Shown in pieces: positions 16,971 to 26,407 of a DNA stretch of 64,000 bases. The stretch spans positions 6,448,001 through 6,512,000 of the forward strand of contig NZ_CP108002.1 of assembly GCF_041435055.1 (NCBI RefSeq), read 5' to 3'. Positions within the stretch are counted from its first letter, which is position 1. The number at the start of each line of letters is the position of its first letter. A model generated the notes under the pieces. The model saw nothing but the letters and a program-made list of their open reading frames with translations, had not been told where the DNA came from and searched no databases. The position numbers and the translations under genes were made by a program. This DNA is from Streptomyces sp. NBC_00341 (GTDB lineage Bacteria; Actinomycetota; Actinomycetes; Streptomycetales; Streptomycetaceae).

Positions 16971-18194
16971 TCAGGAACCGACGCTCACCGTGAAGCGGCG
17001 CGGGTTGCCGTCGTTCGCGGCGCCCGAGACGTCCGGCTCACCGTCGGGGCGTACGTCGTCGTAGGGGAAGGCGTAGCCGATCGGGCTGTTGGCGTGCACG
17101 ATCCGCGACCAGTGGTTGGTCACATCGCCCTTGTAGTAGTCCGCCACCGTGGTGCCGTTCGGCTGGTCCGGGTGGCTGAGCATGATCGACCGGTTGAAGC
17201 CGGCCGCGATCCGCGCCAGCAGGGCCTTCTTGTCGTCGTTGTCCGCCGGGTTGTTGGCGAACGGGCCGCCGTTGCAGGTGAAGATGTCCTGCGAGGTGGG
17301 CTTGGAGAAGGTGTGCCCGCCGTCGAAGGTCAGGGTGTCGCCGCTGACCCGTCCGGCGAGGACGCCGCGTCCGCCCTGGAGGTCGATCCGCAGGTCCGTC
17401 GAGCGGTACTTCTCCCAGACCTCGTCGACCTGTGCGGTGAACAGGTTCCCGAACGGCATGTCGCCGCCGCCGGACGACGCCATCAGGTTCTGCGGCGAGA
17501 TGACCCGCAGCACGTTGCCGTCCGAACCGCGCTTCACCAGCTGGTCCCAGGGCTGTCCGTCGGCGGCGGCCTGGGCGGTGAGGTCGTCGGCGATCTTCTG
17601 GACCGCGCCGTCCGGGAGCGGGGCCACGGTGTGCGTGGTGTCGCCCTGCAGGGTCAGGCCGATCGGCAGCGCGGTCACCAGGTCGACGTAGCTGATGTTG
17701 GCGTACAGCTGCTGCGGGTTGAAGGTGAACTCGCAGAACGACCAGGTGCGCCCGTAGTTCGCGTCCGTGGGCGTGGCGAAGGCCGGTTCGACGAGGGAGG
17801 GGCCCGGGTTCAGGAAGAAGTCCAGGGTGTCGTCGTGCACGAAGTAGACCCGTGCCCCGTACATCTGGGGGAGCGTCACGACGACGGGTGCGGCGCCCGC
17901 CGCGTTCAGCGGGATGGCGCAGTCCACCGGCAGCGGGGTCTGCGGCTGAGCAGGGGACTCGGGGTGGTAGACGCTGCCGTCGGCCCGCAGCAGCACCCAC
18001 CGGTCGGTGCCCTGCTCGTGGCCGGTGACGTAGGCGTTGACCTTGCCGGACAGGGATTTGTTCTCCAGGGCCAGTTCGCAGGTCGCGGCGGCCGCAGAGG
18101 CGCGCGGGCTCAGCGCGCTTCCCCAGACGGGGTAGGTGAGTGCGGTCGCGGAGGCGGCGATGCCGCCTGTCAGGAACAGTCTGCGCGAAATCAC
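16971..18194 (-). CDS. secreted GH64 endo-beta-1,3-glucanase, Tat signal
   Basis: 407 aa from GTG 18194, chosen because AGGAG lies 7 bases upstream and the protein then begins MISRRLFLTGG, a Tat motif with cleavage near residue 36. The mature protein matches glycoside hydrolase family 64, which releases laminaripentaose from beta-1,3-glucan. The WSFCEFTFN segment carries E155 and the SYVD segment carries D171; this 16-residue spacing matches the catalytic pair I recall for the Streptomyces matensis enzyme. Substrate is fungal or yeast cell-wall glucan outside the cell. A LacI-type palindrome lies about 170 bp upstream. Confidence 0.9.
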   Translation of the reverse strand: MISRRLFLTGGIAASATALTYPVWGSALSPRASAAAATCELALENKSLSGKVNAYVTGHEQGTDRWVLLRADGSVYHPESPAQPQTPLPVDCAIPLNAAGAAPVVVTLPQMYGARVYFVHDDTLDFFLNPGPSLVEPAFATPTDANYGRTWSFCEFTFNPQQLYANISYVDLVTALPIGLTLQGDTTHTVAPLPDGAVQKIADDLTAQAAADGQPWDQLVKRGSDGNVLRVISPQNLMASSGGGDMPFGNLFTAQVDEVWEKYRSTDLRIDLQGGRGVLAGRVSGDTLTFDGGHTFSKPTSQDIFTCNGGPFANNPADNDDKKALLARIAAGFNRSIMLSHPDQPNGTTVADYYKGDVTNHWSRIVHANSPIGYAFPYDDVRPDGEPDVSGAANDGNPRRFTVSVGS

Positions 18195-18600
18195 GAGGGG
18201 ACTCCTGAGGCGTGGGGGGTGGGGATGTGGGGAGGTGGGGGGTGGTGAACGGTGGGGGACAGGAGGGTCGCGGACGGCGCGGCGGTGCGGGGAGGTGGAA
18301 CGAGCGCGTCCGCGGTGCGCACCACTCTCGCGAGGGCTGCGGCGACCGTCAAGACTTGTGACTGAGAGCGCTCTCAAAAATCGAAGGTCTTCACAACTCG
18401 ACGCCCTGCGCCACTACTTGGCGTGTCCGCTCCCTCCCTAACCGCCCACCGTGATCAACATCTGAACGCGGGGCCGGTACTGCGGCCCCCACACCCCACG
18501 TGGGCGTACTTGGACTTACGCAGAGCGGTTGTTGGACTGGAGGGGCCCTCGGAGCCGTACGTCGTTGACGGTGTCCGGACACGGCGACTACGCAGAGCAC
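18195..18600. promoter_or_regulatory. divergent intergenic region of GH64 and GH101 genes
   Basis: About 400 bp without a supported gene. On the minus strand a TTGACG hexamer (complement of 18347-18352) lies just downstream of the operator-like palindrome and may be the -35 of the GH64 gene. The stretch 18195-18260 is purine-rich on the plus strand. No promoter for the GH101 gene is obvious. Confidence 0.4.
18363..18376. promoter_or_regulatory. LacI-family operator-like palindrome (TGAGAGCGCTCTCA)
   Basis: A perfect 14-bp palindrome with the central GAGCGCTC core of Streptomyces LacI-family sites such as the CebR box (TGGGAGCGCTCCCA), differing by one base in each half. It lies upstream of a polysaccharide-degrading secreted enzyme, where such repressors of oligosaccharide uptake act. 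I infer repression of GH64, relieved by a glucan-derived oligosaccharide. The repressor gene is not in the window. Confidence 0.65.
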
Positions 18601-21600
18601 ATGTCGCCAAGATTCACTACGGCGGGCGCTGCTGCCGCCGCCTCAGCCGCCGTCCTGGCTCTGGTGGGGACCGCCCTCCCCGCCTCAGCCGCCGCCCCCG
18701 CGCCCGCCGCGGCCGAATCAGCCGTCCCGGCGGGCGCCGTCATCGCCTCCGCGCAGCTCGCCGTCGCCGTCGCGGACGACTTCCCGCGCGTCCTGACGTA
18801 CACCGACCGGGCCTCCGGGAACCAGCTGTCCGGCTCCACCCGGCCGGTCACCTCCGTCACCCTCAACGGCACCGCCCACGACGTGAAGCTCAAGGGCGCG
18901 CCCGAGGTCACCAAGTCGGCCGCCCGCTACACGCTGACCTTCACCGATCTGCCCGGCGTCGAGATCGACGCCTCCCTCTCGGTCTCCGGACGCGCCACCA
19001 CCTTCAAGGTGACCGCCGTCCGCGACACCACCGCCTTCCGGGTCGGCACGATCGACATCCCCGGCCACGACCTCGTCTCCGTCGCGAGCACCGACGCCGG
19101 GGCCGCCACCGCCTTCACGAAGCTCGACCCCGACTCGACGAAGACCGCCGACGTCTTCGCCAAGGTCACCGACGCCACCAAGGCCGACACCGCACCCGTC
19201 GGCGGCACCTACGCGATCGTGAACACCGGATCGCTGGCGGCCGCCGTCGAGTCCAACTCCTCGTACGACAAGCCGGCCGGCGCCACCGGCGGCGACGACG
19301 CCCGCTTCTGGCACCAGGCACGCAAGGCCGACGACGGCTCCACCCGGGTCGGCGTCTGGTCCGGCCAGTGGACCTACCGCGGCGACGGCGCGCCCGAGCC
19401 CGAGAGCGGCGACAACCTGCCCTGGGCGAAGGTCGTCGTGACGCCCGACGCCAACGGCGACAAGACCGTCGACTGGCAGGACGGCGCCGTCGCCTTCCGC
19501 TCCATCGGCGTGGTCGCACCGGGCAGCGAGGACACCGCGGACCGGGTCGTCACCCACATCCCGTTCAACTTCGCCAGCCAGGCCACCCACCCCTTCCTGC
19601 GCACCCTGGACGACGTCAAGCGGGTCTCGCTGGCCACCGACGGCCTCGGACAGCTCGCGCTGCTCAAGGGGTACGCCTCCGAGGGCCACGACTCCGCCCA
19701 CCCCGACTACGGCGGCAACTACAACAAGCGCGCCGGCGGGCTGAAGGACCTCAACGAGCTCCTCAAGGACGGCAAGAAGTGGGGCGCCACCTTCGGCGTC
19801 CACGTCAACGCCACCGAGGCCTACCCGGAGGCGAAGGCGTTCGACGAGAAGCTCGTTGACAAGTCCAGCCCCGGCTGGAACTGGCTGAACCAGAGCTACT
19901 ACATCGACCAGCGCCGCGACATCAACAGCGGCGACCTGGCCAAGCGCTTCCAGCAGCTGCGCGACGAGACGGACAGCAACCTCAGCATGCTGTACATCGA
20001 CGTCTACTACACGCACGGCTGGATTGCGGACAAGACCCTCCAGTCCCTCCAGAAGCAGGGCTGGAACGTAGCCAGCGAGTGGGCCGACAAGTTCGAGCGC
20101 GGCTCGCTCTGGTCGCACTGGGCCAATGACCTCGACTACGGCGGCGCCACCAACAAGGGCCTCAACTCGCAGATCATCCGGTTCATCCGCAACGACGAGA
20201 AGGACGTCTGGAACAACGACCCGGTCCTCGGCCAGAGCGCCATCGACGAGTTCGAGGGCTGGACCGGCGAGACCGACTGGAACTCCTTCTACGACAACAT
20301 CTGGCAGCGCAACCTGCCCGCCAAGTACCTCCAGCAGCAGAAGATCACCCGCTGGGACGGCAACGACATCACCTTCACCGGCGGCGTCAGCGGCACGGTC
20401 GAGGACGGGAAGCGGACCTTCTACGACCACGGCCGAAAGGTGCTCAGCGGCACCGACTACCTGCTCCCGTGGGACGGCGGCAAGAAGCTCTACCACTACA
20501 GCGAGTCCGGCGGCACGAGCAGTTGGGCGGTGCCCTCCAAGGGCGCGTACACCGTCTACAAGCTCAGCGACAACGGCCGCGTCAAGACCGGCACGGTGCG
20601 TCCGGTGGACGGGAAGATCACGCTGAAGGCCGAGGCCGGGCAGCCGTACGTCCTCTACCCGGACAAGGCGCCGAAGGCCGCCGACGCCAAATGGGGCGAG
20701 GGCACCCCGGTCGAGGACCCCGGCTTCAACGACGGCAGGCTGTCCGACTGGTCGAAGACCGGCACCGCCGTCCGCGACACCGACAGCCAGGGCCGCAACA
20801 GCGCGAAGCTCTCCGGCAGCGGCACGGCCGCGCTCTCCCAGAGCATCGGCGGACTGAAGCCCGGCGCGCGCTACACCGCCTCCGCCCTGATCGAGGTCGA
20901 GCCCGGAAAGACCCGGCACACCACACTGTCGGCCGGCGGGAAGTCCGTGGCCGTGGACCGCTCCACCGCCAAGGACCAGGTCGCCGCGTCCGACTGGCAC
21001 GACACCTACTTCCAGCGGGCCAAGGTGAACTTCACCGCCCCCGCCAACGGCCGCACCACGCTGCGCGTCGAAGCCGCCAAGGGCAGTGCGGCGACCGTCC
21101 GCGCCGATGACGTGCGCGTCGTCGCCAACGCCCCCGCCACCAAGAAGAACACCGTCGTGTACGAGGACTTCGAGGACGTCGACCAGGGCTGGGGCCCCTT
21201 CCTCAAGGGCGACGCGGGCGGCTCCACCGACCCCCGCACCAGCATCTCCCAGCTGCACGCCCCGTACACCCAGGCCGGCTGGAACGGCAAGCTCATCGAT
21301 GACGTGCTCGGCGGCAAGGAGTCCCTCAAGGCCCACGAGGAGAACGCCGGGATCGTCTACCGGACCGCCCCCTGGACCGTGCCGATGGCCGACGGCCACC
21401 GCTACAAGGTCGAGTACGACTACCAGTCCAGCCACGCCGGCGCCTACGAGTGGGTCGACGGCTACGACCGGATCACCGCGGACGGCAAGCCCGACTCCGT
21501 ACAGACCCGGTCCACCGCCATCGGCGCCCAGCACACCACCGGGCACTTCACCGAGACCGTCACGGCGGGCTGCGGCGACACCTGGACCGGTCTGCGCAAG

Positions 21601-22470
21601 CGCGACGACGCCCCAGAGGGCGCCGACTTCGCCCTCGACGGCTTCACCGTGACCGACCTCGGCAAGGCGCCCGCGGGTGAGCAGGCCGCCTGTGGCACGC
21701 TCACCGTCAAGCCGGACGCCGAGACGCTGGAGCCGGGCACCGCCAACACCGTGAAGGCGAGCTTCACCAACTACGAGGCCACCGGCGTCACCGGGGTCTC
21801 GGTGGGCCTGACCGTCCCCGAGGGCTGGAAGGCCGAGCCGGTGGGCCCCGTCACCTTCGACGCGGTCGCGGCCGGTGCGAAGGTCACCGGAAGCTGGCAG
21901 GTCACCCCGCCGGTCGACGCCAAGTACCAGACGTACCAGCTGGGTTCCGAGGCGGCCTACACGGTCGGCGGCGCGCAGCGGAAGCTCGGCGCGCAGGCCT
22001 CGGTGCGGACCCTGCCGCCGCCGCCCACCACCGACAGCTGGGCCAGTGACCTGGACTGGACGGCCTCCGAGAACGGCTGGGGACCGGTCGAGCGCGACCT
22101 CTCCAACGGCGAGACCGGCACCGGCGACGGCACCCCGCTGACCATCGGCTCCACGGTGTACGAGAAGGGCCTCGGCAGCCACGCACCCGCGAAGGTCCGC
22201 TACTACCTGGGCGGGAAGTGCACCTCGTTCACCGCCGAGGTCGGCGTGGACGACGTGCAGAAGAGCGCCGGCAGCGTGCAGTTCTCCGTGACGGCGGACG
22301 GCACGGAGAAGGTGAAGTCGCCGGTCCTCAAGGCCGCTGACAGCGCCTGGTCGCTGACGGCGGACGTCACCGGCGCCAAGTACGTCGAGCTGATCGCCGG
22401 TGACGGCGGCGACGGCAACGGCAACGACCACGCCGACTGGGGCAGCGCCCGCTTCCACTGCGGAAGCTGA
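18601..22470 (+). CDS. secreted GH101 endo-alpha-N-acetylgalactosaminidase
   Basis: 1,289 aa from ATG 18601. Signal peptide of about 31 residues, then a beta-rich mutarotase-like domain (about 40-300) and a TIM-barrel catalytic domain (about 340-620) typical of GH101. D467 in MLYIDVYYTHGW is the candidate nucleophile and E493 in VASEWADKFE the candidate acid/base. Carbohydrate-binding-like beta domains follow, then a NEW3-type module (about 1040-1140) and a C-terminal NPCBM module (GLGSHAPAKVRYYLGGKC onward). GH101 enzymes release the core Gal-beta-1,3-GalNAc disaccharide from Ser/Thr of mucin-type glycoproteins. A strong terminator follows. It stands next to a PL8 lyase, so the pair may act on animal-type glycans. 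Confidence 0.9.
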   Translation: MSPRFTTAGAAAAASAAVLALVGTALPASAAAPAPAAAESAVPAGAVIASAQLAVAVADDFPRVLTYTDRASGNQLSGSTRPVTSVTLNGTAHDVKLKGAPEVTKSAARYTLTFTDLPGVEIDASLSVSGRATTFKVTAVRDTTAFRVGTIDIPGHDLVSVASTDAGAATAFTKLDPDSTKTADVFAKVTDATKADTAPVGGTYAIVNTGSLAAAVESNSSYDKPAGATGGDDARFWHQARKADDGSTRVGVWSGQWTYRGDGAPEPESGDNLPWAKVVVTPDANGDKTVDWQDGAVAFRSIGVVAPGSEDTADRVVTHIPFNFASQATHPFLRTLDDVKRVSLATDGLGQLALLKGYASEGHDSAHPDYGGNYNKRAGGLKDLNELLKDGKKWGATFGVHVNATEAYPEAKAFDEKLVDKSSPGWNWLNQSYYIDQRRDINSGDLAKRFQQLRDETDSNLSMLYIDVYYTHGWIADKTLQSLQKQGWNVASEWADKFERGSLWSHWANDLDYGGATNKGLNSQIIRFIRNDEKDVWNNDPVLGQSAIDEFEGWTGETDWNSFYDNIWQRNLPAKYLQQQKITRWDGNDITFTGGVSGTVEDGKRTFYDHGRKVLSGTDYLLPWDGGKKLYHYSESGGTSSWAVPSKGAYTVYKLSDNGRVKTGTVRPVDGKITLKAEAGQPYVLYPDKAPKAADAKWGEGTPVEDPGFNDGRLSDWSKTGTAVRDTDSQGRNSAKLSGSGTAALSQSIGGLKPGARYTASALIEVEPGKTRHTTLSAGGKSVAVDRSTAKDQVAASDWHDTYFQRAKVNFTAPANGRTTLRVEAAKGSAATVRADDVRVVANAPATKKNTVVYEDFEDVDQGWGPFLKGDAGGSTDPRTSISQLHAPYTQAGWNGKLIDDVLGGKESLKAHEENAGIVYRTAPWTVPMADGHRYKVEYDYQSSHAGAYEWVDGYDRITADGKPDSVQTRSTAIGAQHTTGHFTETVTAGCGDTWTGLRKRDDAPEGADFALDGFTVTDLGKAPAGEQAACGTLTVKPDAETLEPGTANTVKASFTNYEATGVTGVSVGLTVPEGWKAEPVGPVTFDAVAAGAKVTGSWQVTPPVDAKYQTYQLGSEAAYTVGGAQRKLGAQASVRTLPPPPTTDSWASDLDWTASENGWGPVERDLSNGETGTGDGTPLTIGSTVYEKGLGSHAPAKVRYYLGGKCTSFTAEVGVDDVQKSAGSVQFSVTADGTEKVKSPVLKAADSAWSLTADVTGAKYVELIAGDGGDGNGNDHADWGSARFHCGS

Positions 22471-22482
22471 ACGGCTCCACGA

Positions 22483-22522
22483 GGGGAAGGGGGCGGACCG
22501 TCATCGGTCCGCCCCCTTCCCC
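22483..22522 (+). terminator. terminator after GH101 gene
   Basis: A perfect 17-bp stem (22483-22499 with 22506-22522) and a 6-base loop, 12 bases after the stop codon. Confidence 0.85.
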
Positions 22523-22593
22523 GTCGTAGTAAGCGCGTGCTAGACCAGCCCTCGTCCGGCCCCTCTGAACGACTTGCACACCGGAGGTTGCTC

Positions 22594-24936
22594 GTGCCAC
22601 TTCTGCCCGCCTGGTCACGCCGTGCCTTTCTCGCCACCGGCAGCGCCACCGCGCTGGGCCTCGCGCTCGCTCCCGCGGCCCGCGCGGACGGGGCCGAAGA
22701 CGAGTTCGAGACGCTCCGGCTGCGCTGGAACGACCTCTCGCTCGGCACCGGCTACGACCCGGCCGCCGAGCCCTACGCCTCCCGGCTCGCCGGCACCGGC
22801 GAACTCGCCGAGGAATTCCGCTCGACGATGGCTCCCGCCACCGACTCGCTCTGGGCCGGACACACCTTCGACCCGCCGGCCGGCATCACCTGGAGCTACA
22901 CCCGGCTGTGGACGATGACCCAGGCCTACGCCCAGCAGGGCACCGGACACACCGGGAACGCGGATCTGCTCGACGCCGTCGTCCGGGGCCTCGACCACCT
23001 CTCCACCACCGTCTACAACCCGTCCACCGCCCCGTACGGCAACTGGTGGGAGTGGCAGATCGGCAGCCCGCGCCTGCTCATGGACATCGTCGCGGTGCTC
23101 CGCGACGAGCTGGGCGAGGAGCGCGTGCAGGCCGCCTGCGCCGCCGTCGACCACTTCATCCCCGACTCCGCGCTCACCGACTACAGCGGCACCTCGACCG
23201 GCGCCAACCGGGTCGACCTCTGCCGTTCGGTGGCCCTGCGCGGCGTCCTCGGCCGCGACGGCGCCAAGACGGCGCTGGCCCGCGACGCCCTCTCGCCCGT
23301 CTTCCCGTACGTGAGCGAGGGCGACGGCCTCTACGCCGACGGCTCGTTCATCCAGCACACCTGGATCGCCTACTCGGGCACGTACGGGCAGGTCATGCTG
23401 GACGGCCTGGGCCGGCTCTTCGCCCTGCTGGCCGGGTCCACCTGGGAGGTCACGGATCCGGGCCGCCAAGTCATCCTGGACAGCGTCGAACACGCCTACG
23501 CGCCGCTCATCCACGACGGCCTGATGATGGACAGCGTCAACGGCCGCGCCATCAGCCGGGGGCTCCTCAAGAGCGACGAACTCCAGGTCATGCGCAGCGA
23601 CCACTTCCACGGCCAGGGACTGATCGCGGCCGTGGCCCTGCTGGCGAACGGTGCCTCCGCCGCCGAGCGCGACCGGTGGAACGGCATGATCAAGGGCTGG
23701 ATCGAACGGGACACCGTCAGCCCCGTCCTCACCGCCCCGCAGTTCGGTGTCGCCGACCTCGCCCGACTGCACGCGGCGGCCGACGCACCCGTCCCCGCCG
23801 CGCCGGAACCCGTCGGGCACACCCTGTTCGCCGCCATGGACCGGGCCGTGCACCGGCGCCCCGGCTGGGTCGCCAACCTCGCCATGTCGTCGGAGCGGAT
23901 CAGCTCCTACGAGTGCGGCAACGGCGAGAACCCGCGCGGCTGGCACACCGGGGCCGGAATGCTCTACTGGTGGCAGGGCGCCGACGGCGGCGGCCAGTAC
24001 ACCGACTGGTTCTGGCCCACCGTCGACCCGTACCGGCTGCCCGGCACCACCGTCTCCACCAAGCGGCTCGCGGACCGGGCCGGCGGCGAGTGGGGCGAAC
24101 CCCGGCCGGACACGCGGTGGGTGGGCGGCGCGCACGACGGCGAGTTCGCGGCGGTCGGCCAGCACGTGAAGGGCCTGGACTCCACCCTGGAGGCCCGCAA
24201 GTCCTGGTTCTGCGCGGCGGACACGGTCATCTGCCTCGGCGCGGGCATCACCGCCGCCGACGGCGTGCCCGTCGAGACCGTCGTCGACAACCGCAACCTG
24301 GGCCCGGACGAGGGCGCGCAGACCCTCACCGTCGAGGACCGCGAACGGCCCCGCTGGGCCCATCTGGAGGGCCACGGCGGCTGGGTGCTGCCCGGCGGCG
24401 CGGCGCTGCACACCCTGCGCGAGGCCAGGACCGGCGCCTGGTCCGACATCAACACCACCAGCTCCACCGAGCGGCGCACCCGCCACTGGCAGACCCTCTG
24501 GCTCGACCACGGCACCGACCCGGCCGCTGCCGGCTACCTCTACCTCCTGATGCCCGGCGCCTCCCGGCGCACCGTCGCCGCCCGCGCCGCGGACCGGCAC
24601 TGGCTGACGGTGCTCGCCAACACCGCCGCCGTACAGGGCGTCTCCGTCCGCTCCCTCGGGCTGACCGCCGCCAACTTCTGGCAGCCGGGCACAGCCGGAC
24701 GGCTCTCCTCGACGGGGCCGGCCAGCGTGCTCGTCCGCGAGGGCCGGGGCGCGTCCACGATCCGGATCAGCGCGCCGGAGCGCAGCGGCACACCGTTCGA
24801 AGTGGTCTGGGACCGCCCGGTGCGCGAGGCCGTCCCGGCGGATCCGGGCATCGAGGTCCGCGCCACCGGCCGGCGGCTGGTGCTCGGCGTGGACCCCGGG
24901 AAGGCCGGTGCCACGCTGAGGTGTGACCTCCGGTAG
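22594..24936 (+). CDS. secreted PL8 polysaccharide lyase (hyaluronate/chondroitin/xanthan lyase family)
   Basis: 780 aa from GTG 22594, preceded by GGAGG. It opens with a Tat signal (SRRAFLATG, cleavage near ARA-DG). The alpha/alpha-toroid catalytic domain carries N205 (TGANRVDL), H255 (FIQHTWIAY), Y264 (GTYGQ) and R318/R322 (GRAISRG). Spacings of 50, 9 and 54 residues match the Asn349-His399-Tyr408-Arg462 set I recall from pneumococcal hyaluronate lyase. The remainder is the beta-sandwich part of PL8. It cleaves uronic-acid polysaccharides by elimination; which one (hyaluronan, chondroitin, xanthan) cannot be told from motifs. Confidence 0.9.
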   Translation: MPLLPAWSRRAFLATGSATALGLALAPAARADGAEDEFETLRLRWNDLSLGTGYDPAAEPYASRLAGTGELAEEFRSTMAPATDSLWAGHTFDPPAGITWSYTRLWTMTQAYAQQGTGHTGNADLLDAVVRGLDHLSTTVYNPSTAPYGNWWEWQIGSPRLLMDIVAVLRDELGEERVQAACAAVDHFIPDSALTDYSGTSTGANRVDLCRSVALRGVLGRDGAKTALARDALSPVFPYVSEGDGLYADGSFIQHTWIAYSGTYGQVMLDGLGRLFALLAGSTWEVTDPGRQVILDSVEHAYAPLIHDGLMMDSVNGRAISRGLLKSDELQVMRSDHFHGQGLIAAVALLANGASAAERDRWNGMIKGWIERDTVSPVLTAPQFGVADLARLHAAADAPVPAAPEPVGHTLFAAMDRAVHRRPGWVANLAMSSERISSYECGNGENPRGWHTGAGMLYWWQGADGGGQYTDWFWPTVDPYRLPGTTVSTKRLADRAGGEWGEPRPDTRWVGGAHDGEFAAVGQHVKGLDSTLEARKSWFCAADTVICLGAGITAADGVPVETVVDNRNLGPDEGAQTLTVEDRERPRWAHLEGHGGWVLPGGAALHTLREARTGAWSDINTTSSTERRTRHWQTLWLDHGTDPAAAGYLYLLMPGASRRTVAARAADRHWLTVLANTAAVQGVSVRSLGLTAANFWQPGTAGRLSSTGPASVLVREGRGASTIRISAPERSGTPFEVVWDRPVREAVPADPGIEVRATGRRLVLGVDPGKAGATLRCDLR

Positions 24937-25015
24937 CCACCGTGGAGTGATCCGGCGGCCGGAGTCTGCCGGGAGTCTGGGAAGGATGGCCGCCGCACGC
25001 GTACGCTCAGGAGCC

Positions 25016-26407
25016 ATGGGGGAGTTGAGAGCGGACTGGCGGCTCCGGTTACGCCGCGGCGGTCCGGACGGCGAGGTGTGCGGGGCCGGGGTGCTGCTCA
25101 CCCAGGACCGGATGCTGACCTGCGCGCACGTCGTCCGGGAAGCGGACGCCCGGATGTGGGTGGAGTTCGCCGAGAACCCCGGGATCCCGCCCGTCGCCGC
25201 CCGGGTCGCGCCGGACGGCTGGCTGCCCGGCCGGGACGGCTCCGCCCGCGAGGACATCGCCGTACTCGCACTGGACAGCCCCCGCCCGCAGGCGGCGCCC
25301 GCGCCGCTGGGACGGCGGATGGAGCGTGGCGGTGAGGTGTGGATCGGCGGCTACTCCCAGGCCTTCGACGACGGCATGTGGCTGACCGGCCGGATCAGCG
25401 GACTGCACGGCGCGTGGGTGCAGCTCGACGCCGGCCGGAACGTCGAGGTGGTGCGCCCGGGGTTCAGCGGCGCGGCCGTGCAGACCCGGGGCGAGGGACC
25501 GCACACCGACCGGGTCGTCGGCCTGGTGGTGAGCTGGCGCGGGGATCTGGAGCTGGAGCTGCCCGACGACAACGACCTGGCGTTCTCGTACATGATCCCG
25601 GTCGACCGCATCGCCGACCTCGTCCCGCTGGTGGCCGAACTGAGCGGGCCCGACGGCTGGGACAGCGGACTGTCCGAGCGGCTGCGCGACTGGTTCACGG
25701 GCGTCGACCAGCCCGCGGTACGGGTCGGAGTCGTCCCGCACGGCGGCGGCCGGGACCGCACCCTGCTCCACCAGCTCCACCGGGCCCACCTCGTCCACCG
25801 GTGCGGCCGCACCCGGCCGGAGGAACTCGTCGAGACGCTGGTTGCGCAGCTGCGGCCGCCCCGCCACCAGCGCAACGCGTACCGCGACTGGCTCCTGGAG
25901 GGCGGTGACGAGCCGGAGCGCTCGCTCGCCGGCCGCCCGGCCGGATCGGGACCCGTGCTCGCCGTGATCGGCCTGGACGAGGACCCGGACCCGGGCGCGC
26001 TGGTGCCCCTGCTGGCGCGCGTGCGGACACTCGGCTTCCGGCTGCTGGTCATCTTCCGCAGCGGCGAGGGCGCGGTACTGGAAGAGGTGGCGCGCGACCT
26101 GCTGGTACCGGCCCTCGACGAACGGGCCGAGGAACTGGTGCGCGGGACCGAGCGCTTCGAACGGGAGTGGGTCAGGCTGAACGGCCTGCTGGACTCGGCG
26201 TCCATGGCCCCCCGCCCCGATACCGACGCCGCCACCCGCCGCCGTCAACTGCGCGCCCTGCGCTCACTCGCGGACCCGCGCGAACAACTCGCCGCGCTGA
26301 AACAGCTGTTACGTGAGCTGCGCGCCGACCTCGACGCGCGGTCCCGCTCCTTACCCGCGCGGCTGCCGGGACAGCGCACCGGCCCGGGTCCGGCGGCGGG
26401 CCCATGA
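25016..26407 (+). CDS. trypsin-like serine protease with uncharacterised C-terminal domain; first gene of PknG-like operon
   Basis: 463 aa from ATG 25016 (AGGAG just upstream). Residues 1-200 form a chymotrypsin-fold protease with the full triad: H38 (LTCAHVV), D80 (DIAVLAL) and S151 (GFSGAAV). There is no signal peptide, so it should act inside the cell. Residues 215-460 are a separate domain I do not recognise, with VLAVIGLDEDPDPG and LLVIFRSGEG strands followed by a charged, Arg/Leu-rich helical tail. Its stop overlaps the start of the kinase gene, so it belongs to the five-gene operon 25016-32442. Similar intracellular trypsin-domain proteins occur in actinobacterial signalling or conflict operons. 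The target is unknown. Confidence 0.8.
   Translation: MGELRADWRLRLRRGGPDGEVCGAGVLLTQDRMLTCAHVVREADARMWVEFAENPGIPPVAARVAPDGWLPGRDGSAREDIAVLALDSPRPQAAPAPLGRRMERGGEVWIGGYSQAFDDGMWLTGRISGLHGAWVQLDAGRNVEVVRPGFSGAAVQTRGEGPHTDRVVGLVVSWRGDLELELPDDNDLAFSYMIPVDRIADLVPLVAELSGPDGWDSGLSERLRDWFTGVDQPAVRVGVVPHGGGRDRTLLHQLHRAHLVHRCGRTRPEELVETLVAQLRPPRHQRNAYRDWLLEGGDEPERSLAGRPAGSGPVLAVIGLDEDPDPGALVPLLARVRTLGFRLLVIFRSGEGAVLEEVARDLLVPALDERAEELVRGTERFEREWVRLNGLLDSASMAPRPDTDAATRRRQLRALRSLADPREQLAALKQLLRELRADLDARSRSLPARLPGQRTGPGPAAGP

Noticed and set aside
18718..22458. Very long minus-strand ORF (about 1,246 codons) opposite GH101
   Set aside because: It mirrors the plus-strand codon bias and has Gly/Val/Leu/Arg-rich featureless sequence with no family motif; GH101 on the plus strand is unmistakable.
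22615..25257. Long minus-strand ORF opposite the PL8 gene
   Set aside because: Antisense shadow: no RBS, no recognisable motif, and PL8 catalytic residues lie on the other strand.
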